Assembly: GCA_964467615.1 (NCBI GenBank)
Contig: CAYXRK010000087.1
Coordinates: 1-19,642 of the forward strand
Length of the DNA: 19,642 nucleotides
Reading direction: 5' to 3'
Source: CAYXRK01 sp964467615
GTDB lineage: Bacteria; Hydrogenedentota; Hydrogenedentia; Hydrogenedentales; GCA-2746185
Shown here one piece after another: positions 16,576 to 19,642 of this stretch; within the stretch, counting starts at the first letter, position 1, and every line of letters begins with the position of its first letter. The position numbers and the translations under genes are program-made. Below the pieces are notes generated by a model. It worked only from the letters and a program-made list of their open reading frames with translations. It did not search any database and was not told the origin of the DNA.

Positions 16576-17838
16576 TTGGCGACTGAAGTTCCCGATGATC
16601 TGACTTCCGCCGTCGGTATCCGGCATTTCCGCTATTTCTTGTACTTTCGATTTGCCCTGACGTTTTCCTCGCAGATGATGGGCGTGATCGTGGGTTGGCA
16701 GGTGTACGCCATCACTGGGAGTCCGCTGACGCTGGGGCTCATCGGGTTGGCGGAGGTGGTCCCGTACGTGGGCACGTCGTTGTTCGGCGGGCACGTTGCG
16801 GACCTGATCGATCGGCGGAATATCAGCTTGCTTTGCGCGGCCTTGTTTACGTCGTGCGGGGTGATGCTGCTTTGCATTACCGAGGTTGCGGACCCTGCCT
16901 GGCCGCATGTCGAGTACTTGTTCTACGGCGTGATTTTTCTCACGGGCATTATCCGCGGGTTCATGGTGCCGGCGGTGTTTGCGCTGTTCGCGCAGATCGT
17001 GCCGCGACGGCTGTATCTCAACGCGAGCGCATGGAACACGAACTTGTGGCACCTGGCGGCCGTGGCGGGCCCCGCCGCGGGCGGTATGGTGTATGGGTTC
17101 TGGGGAATCATTCCCGCGTACGTCGGCGTGGTGCTGGTCGCGTCGTCGTCGTTGATCGCGATGTGGCGGATACCGGCGTTTCAGATCGAGTTATCCGGTG
17201 AGAAGGAGCCGATGGTCCAGGCGATCGCGAAAGGGGTCCGGTTTGTATTCTCGAACCAGATCATTTTCGGCGCGTTGGCGCTGGACCTTGTCGCGGTGTT
17301 GTTCGGCGGGGCGGTGGCGATGCTGCCGGTGTTCGCGTCGGACGTGCTGCACACTGGGCCGGAAGGGTTGGGCTACCTCCGCGCCGCGCCGTTTCTCGGG
17401 TCGGTGCTGATGGGCGTGTATCTCGCGTACAGGAGTCCGATGCGGCGCGCGGGGTGGGCGATGCTGTGGTGCGTGGGGGCGTTCGGCGCGTGCATGGTGT
17501 TGTTCGCGGTGTCGACGAACTTCCTGCTGAGTTTCACCCTGTTGTTGTTGAGCGGCGTGTTCGACAGCGTGAGCGTGGTGGTGCGGGCGACGGTGTTGCA
17601 GTTGATGACGCCGGACAACATGCGCGGCAGGGTGAGCGCGGTGAACAACATTTTCGTGGGGACCTCGAACGAATTGGGCGCGTTCGAGTCGGGACTTGCG
17701 GCGCGGTTGCTCGGATTGGTGCCGTCGGTAGTGATCGGCGGTGCGATTTCGATCGCGACGGTAATCGCGGCGGGGATCACAGCGCCGAAGCTGAGGAAGC
17801 TGGACATTCAGGAGTTGTTGGACGCGGGGAAGGAGTGA
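16576..17838 (+). CDS. MFS transporter (EntS/MFS_3-type exporter)
   Basis: Major facilitator protein of 420 residues with about 12 hydrophobic helices. The pattern resembles the MFS_3/EntS-like group: RYFLYFRFALTFSSQMMGVIVGWQVY in helix 1, GGHVADLIDRRN in the loop between helices 2 and 3 (the MFS signature position), and the late MRGRVSAVNNIFVGTSNELG segment typical of this subgroup. It probably exports a small molecule by proton antiport; the substrate is unknown. The start is TTG at 16576 with GGAG about 5 bp upstream; no better in-frame start precedes helix 1. It follows the molybdopterin gene closely on the same strand. Its last 47 codons (374-420) are duplicated downstream at 18762-18905. 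Confidence 0.87.
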   Translation: MATEVPDDLTSAVGIRHFRYFLYFRFALTFSSQMMGVIVGWQVYAITGSPLTLGLIGLAEVVPYVGTSLFGGHVADLIDRRNISLLCAALFTSCGVMLLCITEVADPAWPHVEYLFYGVIFLTGIIRGFMVPAVFALFAQIVPRRLYLNASAWNTNLWHLAAVAGPAAGGMVYGFWGIIPAYVGVVLVASSSLIAMWRIPAFQIELSGEKEPMVQAIAKGVRFVFSNQIIFGALALDLVAVLFGGAVAMLPVFASDVLHTGPEGLGYLRAAPFLGSVLMGVYLAYRSPMRRAGWAMLWCVGAFGACMVLFAVSTNFLLSFTLLLLSGVFDSVSVVVRATVLQLMTPDNMRGRVSAVNNIFVGTSNELGAFESGLAARLLGLVPSVVIGGAISIATVIAAGITAPKLRKLDIQELLDAGKE

Positions 17839-17846
17839 GGGGGCGG
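17693..17846 (+). repeat. Direct repeat copy 1: 3' end of the MFS gene
   Basis: A 154 bp segment covering MFS codons 374-420, the TGA and 8 bp beyond. It aligns without gaps to 18760-18913, with about 14 mismatches (roughly 91% identity by eye). Confidence 0.9.
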
Positions 17847-17978
17847 TGATACCCCAAAAATAGGCGGCTGTGGATCTGGTGGATCCTCCCAGTTCCGTTC
17901 GTGGTGAGCCTGTCGAACCATGAACGGGCAACCCCGGGTGCTTCGACCGTTATCGCGGGCGTATGGTAGAGTTCTATC
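17847..17978. other. Intergenic gap ahead of the toxin-antitoxin pair
   Basis: No gene is seen. It contains the REP-like palindrome at 17895-17927 and the operator-like dyad at 17963-17980. Base composition is similar to the flanks. Confidence 0.5.
17895..17927. repeat. REP-like interspersed palindrome
   Basis: Imperfect inverted repeat CCGTTCGTGGT / ACCATGAACGG around the core GAGCCTGTCGA, with a single G-T-type mismatch in the arms. The core resembles an intergenic palindrome widespread in high-GC bacteria (GTGAGCCTGTCGAACC-type). It can fold as a hairpin and could also end transcription from the MFS gene. Only one copy lies in this window. Confidence 0.6.
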
Positions 17979-17980
17979 AT
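17963..17980. promoter_or_regulatory. Operator-like dyad overlapping the antitoxin start
   Basis: ATGGTAGAGTTCTATCAT is an 18-base near-palindrome (7 of 9 pairs match) that runs from a possible -10 box (TATGGT, 17962-17967) into the antitoxin ATG at 17979. Its position suits autorepression by the antitoxin-toxin complex. Confidence 0.35.
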
Positions 17981-18188
17981 GGCCACACCAATGACCGCCG
18001 ACGATATCCTGCCACTCATTGCGGTCCTGACTCCGCAAGAGCGCGTTCGGTTGATCCGGTTGATCGCCGAGCGGTCCGGCACCGATGACGCGGCCGGATA
18101 TCGCGCCGCGCCTCCCCAACGCGACGAGTTTTCCAGTGATGAAGACCCTCTTGCGTGGGAGGCGGAAGGCTGGGAGCAGTTCGGTTGA
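17979..18188 (+). CDS. Putative antitoxin of a MazF-type pair
   Basis: Small acidic protein of 69 residues directly upstream of a MazF-like toxin gene. The N-terminal half (LTPQERVRLIRLIAER, about 17-32) looks like a short helical dimerisation or DNA-binding unit. The C-terminal half, ending EFSSDEDPLAWEAEGWEQFG, is acidic and aromatic, as expected for the extended tail by which antitoxins wrap their toxin. I see no AbrB/MazE fold, so it belongs to a non-canonical antitoxin group. The ATG at 17979 was chosen; an ATG four codons later is equally possible. Its TGA overlaps the toxin's TTG start in TTGA, coupling the two. The gene lies between the two copies of the MFS gene end and may be part of an acquired island. 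Confidence 0.72.
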   Translation: MATPMTADDILPLIAVLTPQERVRLIRLIAERSGTDDAAGYRAAPPQRDEFSSDEDPLAWEAEGWEQFG

Positions 18189-18502
18189 AACGGGGCGAGA
18201 TTCGGTGGTACACGTTTCAACTTCCGGACAAGCGCCGCCCCGTACTAATTCTCACGCGCGACGAAGTCATCGATCGGCTCAACGAAATCATCGTCGCACC
18301 AGCGACGCGGACTATTCGCGGGCTATCATCCGAAGTAATTTTGACGGCGGACGACGGCATGCCGGCAACGTGCGCATTGAACTTTGACCACGTCGCGCTG
18401 GCCCAACGCGACCGCATTGGTTCTCTGTTGTGCACCTTACCGGAAGCGAGGTGGCCCGAGATGCGTCAAGCACTACTCGTCGCGTGCGGGTTCGGAGGCT
18501 AA
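18185..18502 (+). CDS. MazF/PemK-type endoribonuclease toxin
   Basis: PemK/MazF-fold protein of 105 residues, expected to cleave mRNA at a short sequence and halt growth when its antitoxin is lost. KRGEIRWYTF opens strand 1, RRPVLILTRDEVI matches the RP(V/A)L(V/I) core, and VAPATRTIRGLSSEV corresponds to the MazF segment holding the catalytic Thr/Ser; NFDHVALAQRDRIG and a C-terminal helix complete the fold. The usual length is about 105-120 residues, so it looks intact. The start is TTG at 18185, overlapping the antitoxin stop, with GGGAG about 8 bp upstream; a GTG at 18155 is in frame but would add ten residues before the conserved strand. No separate promoter is seen. Confidence 0.82.
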   Translation: MKRGEIRWYTFQLPDKRRPVLILTRDEVIDRLNEIIVAPATRTIRGLSSEVILTADDGMPATCALNFDHVALAQRDRIGSLLCTLPEARWPEMRQALLVACGFGG

Positions 18503-18599
18503 CGCGGGAAATCAAGGAAAGTCAACTACATCCTCACGTAAGATCGTAATACGCAAAAGAGTATCATTGCGAACGACCGATACATGTTGGAGTCGAACA

Positions 18600-18761
18600 G
18601 TGACAATTAAGGTGGTGGTGACCAAAGGCGAAGACGGCTGGTTCGTGGCCCATTGTCCGACGCTCAAGAGTTGTTGGACGCAAGGTAAAACGCGCAACGA
18701 AGCACTCGCGAATCTGCACGAAGCCATCGCCTTGTATTTGGAGGCACCCACTGGGAATTGA
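18600..18761 (+). CDS. Orphan, probably truncated HicB-family antitoxin
   Basis: Protein of 53 residues of the HicB/UPF0150 RNase H-like type: TIKVVVTKGEDGWFVAHCPTLKSC, then TQGKTRNEALANLHEAIALYLEA, which is the hallmark pattern (W-V-A-x-CPxLxxC, G-x-T-x-x-E-A-x-x-N). The start is GTG 18600 with GGAG about 7 bp upstream. Family members usually run 10-20 residues further, or carry a DNA-binding tail, and sit beside hicA; neither is found. The TGA stop (18759-18761) coincides with the first bases of the duplicated MFS end, so the reading frame was probably cut at that junction and hicA lost. The HicB fold itself is nearly complete and may still be made. I looked up- and downstream within the island for a dsRBD-like HicA and saw none. 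Confidence 0.68.
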   Translation: MTIKVVVTKGEDGWFVAHCPTLKSCWTQGKTRNEALANLHEAIALYLEAPTGN

Positions 18762-18913
18762 CTGGCGGCGCGGCTGCTCGGGCTGGCGCCGTCGGTCGTA
18801 ATCGGCGGAGCGATTTCGATCGCGACGGTAATCGCGGCGGGAATCACAGCGCCGAAGCTGAGGAAGCCCGATATTCAGGAGTTGTTGGACGCAGGGAAGG
18901 AGTGAGCGGGCGG
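18760..18913 (+). repeat. Direct repeat copy 2: duplicated MFS gene end
   Basis: Second copy of the segment at 17693-17846, the same length with no gaps. Similarity starts at the GACT shared with the hicB stop codon and ends about 8 bp past the MFS stop. About 900 bp of toxin-antitoxin DNA lies between the copies. Confidence 0.9.
18762..18905 (+). pseudogene. 3' remnant of an MFS transporter gene (codons 374-420 equivalent)
   Basis: 47 codons from LAARLLGLAPSVVIGG to ELLDAGKE and TGA, matching the C-terminus of the MFS protein at 16576-17838 with only two residue changes (Val to Ala, Leu to Pro). Of 12 differing codons about 10 are synonymous, so this stretch diverged while still coding for a functional transporter, not as a dead copy. 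No start or upstream part of the gene is present; the frame is the same as hicB and is separated from it only by the hicB stop. Confidence 0.85.
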
Positions 18914-18995
18914 AGACGTCGGTTAAAGTGTATTTGTGATGCAATGGGCACAGCGAAATGCAGAACTTGATATAGTTGGGGAGGAGGAAAAGGGC

Positions 18996-19642
18996 ATGAA
19001 CGATCAAAACCGAAGCACCAATTGGAAATCAAACCTCCTTTGGGCCGCCGGAGGCTTTTTCGGTGGTTATCTCGCGGGGCGAGTTCACGAAGCGAGTAGG
19101 CAACAACCGGTTTCACTCTTTCCAATTGCCGATTCGGCCACCGAAGGCAAGGGTGACGAGGAAGACATTATCTATATTGAAAACGCGTCTCCCCGAGTTT
19201 TGCAATTCGTTCTGGCGTTTGTAGTGCAGTGCGTCAACTATGTGAATAAACGAGATGACATAGTGAAGATGGCATATGACGAACTTCTTCTCCCAGACAG
19301 AGAAAAGTTAGACCGAGCATTGGCAGCCATTAAGGAACTCAGCCCACAAGTGGATCATGTTTGGGCGAGGGGAACCTTGTCAACGAACGCGATTCCTTCA
19401 GGTTTTGATCCAGGAACGCTTATGACGCTAGCCCCACCTTCGTTGGCGGAAGACGGTTCTGAAATTCAGAAGACTGTAGACGGTATTCGATTGAAATATG
19501 AACAGGTAGTAGGCACTCTTGCCAACTATGGGGCGGGCAAAACATTTCCAAACGATCAATGGCAGAGCGCTGAACTCGCAAGAGCCTTTATTCTAATTCG
19601 CCTTCAAAATGAGACTAACCATGTTACACTAGGGTCATGGCA
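18996..19642 (+). CDS. Unknown protein, 3' end outside the window
   Basis: An open frame starts at ATG 18996, with a strong GGAGGAGG about 9 bp upstream, and continues for 215 codons without a stop to the window edge. I do not recognise the family. Residues about 14-30 (LLWAAGGFFGGYLAGRV) are glycine-rich and hydrophobic, a possible single membrane segment or anchor. The rest is soluble, with an acidic stretch (EGKGDEEDIIYIE), likely helices (about 62-110), and a segment DQWQSAELARAFILIRLQNE near the edge. Codons such as AAT, TTT, ATT, CTT and AGA are much more frequent than in the rest of the window, and the DNA is visibly AT-richer, suggesting horizontal acquisition together with the adjoining island. 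Function is unknown. Confidence 0.72.
   Translation, partial: MNDQNRSTNWKSNLLWAAGGFFGGYLAGRVHEASRQQPVSLFPIADSATEGKGDEEDIIYIENASPRVLQFVLAFVVQCVNYVNKRDDIVKMAYDELLLPDREKLDRALAAIKELSPQVDHVWARGTLSTNAIPSGFDPGTLMTLAPPSLAEDGSEIQKTVDGIRLKYEQVVGTLANYGAGKTFPNDQWQSAELARAFILIRLQNETNHVTLGSW

Noticed and set aside
18503..18599. A hicA gene upstream of hicB
   Set aside because: The 97 bp gap has no open frame long enough and none of the HicA motifs (lysine-rich GSHHxF-type region).
17979..18761. A CRISPR array or tandem repeat between the two MFS ends
   Set aside because: No regularly spaced repeat is present; the interval is explained by three small toxin-antitoxin genes.
17693..18913. A simple insertion-sequence target duplication
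   Set aside because: The repeats are 154 bp and diverged at mostly synonymous sites, and there is no transposase or terminal inverted repeat between them, so this is not an IS footprint.

Overview
This window looks like chromosomal DNA from a high-GC bacterium with tightly packed genes, frequent GTG and TTG starts, 1-4 bp gene overlaps and a tRNA gene that encodes its own CCA. No phylum-specific marker is present. The gene set (a DprE1/DprE2/UbiA-type D-arabinose precursor cluster, a YhaO/YhaN pair, a PcrA-type helicase next to a bifunctional PheA) suggests a non-actinobacterial, under-sampled lineage such as the Hydrogenedentes or Planctomycetes neighbourhood. That placement is inference only.

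Layout. 1-1354: 3' part of an acyl-CoA synthetase gene (+). 1370-4501 (-): a three-gene unit read UbiA-type phosphoribosyltransferase, then DprE1-like FAD oxidoreductase, then DprE2-like SDR. Together these correspond to the steps that make polyprenyl-phospho-arabinofuranose. 4708-5073 (+): MNT-type nucleotidyltransferase with what looks like a frameshifted stub of its HEPN partner fused to its end. 5060-9372 (-): a translationally coupled Mre11/YhaO-like nuclease and a Rad50/YhaN-like ATPase with a membrane hairpin in place of a zinc hook. 9647-12825 (+): UvrD/PcrA helicase coupled to pheA (chorismate mutase/prephenate dehydratase). 12943-13725 (+): membrane-anchored cyclophilin behind a good sigma70-like promoter. 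13863-13939 (-): tRNA-Arg(CCG). 13960-14121: start-less remnant of a coding sequence. 14232-16532 (+): molybdopterin oxidoreductase. 16576-17838 (+): MFS exporter.

The right end is the accessory part. The last 154 bp of the MFS gene region (17693-17846) recurs without gaps at 18760-18913 with about 14 base differences, nearly all synonymous. Between the two copies lie a REP-like palindrome, a MazE/MazF-type toxin-antitoxin pair with an operator-like dyad, and an orphan, probably truncated HicB antitoxin whose stop codon sits exactly at the start of the second copy. This reads as a toxin-antitoxin island flanked by a gene-end duplication, with loss of hicA and of most of a second MFS gene. Beyond it, an AT-richer, unrecognised gene (from 18996) stays open to the end of the window.

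The points most worth a second look are the duplication-flanked toxin-antitoxin island, the D-arabinose precursor cluster with a DprE1 homologue that has Thr at the position aligned with the benzothiazinone-reactive Cys, the HEPN stub, and the unknown edge gene.
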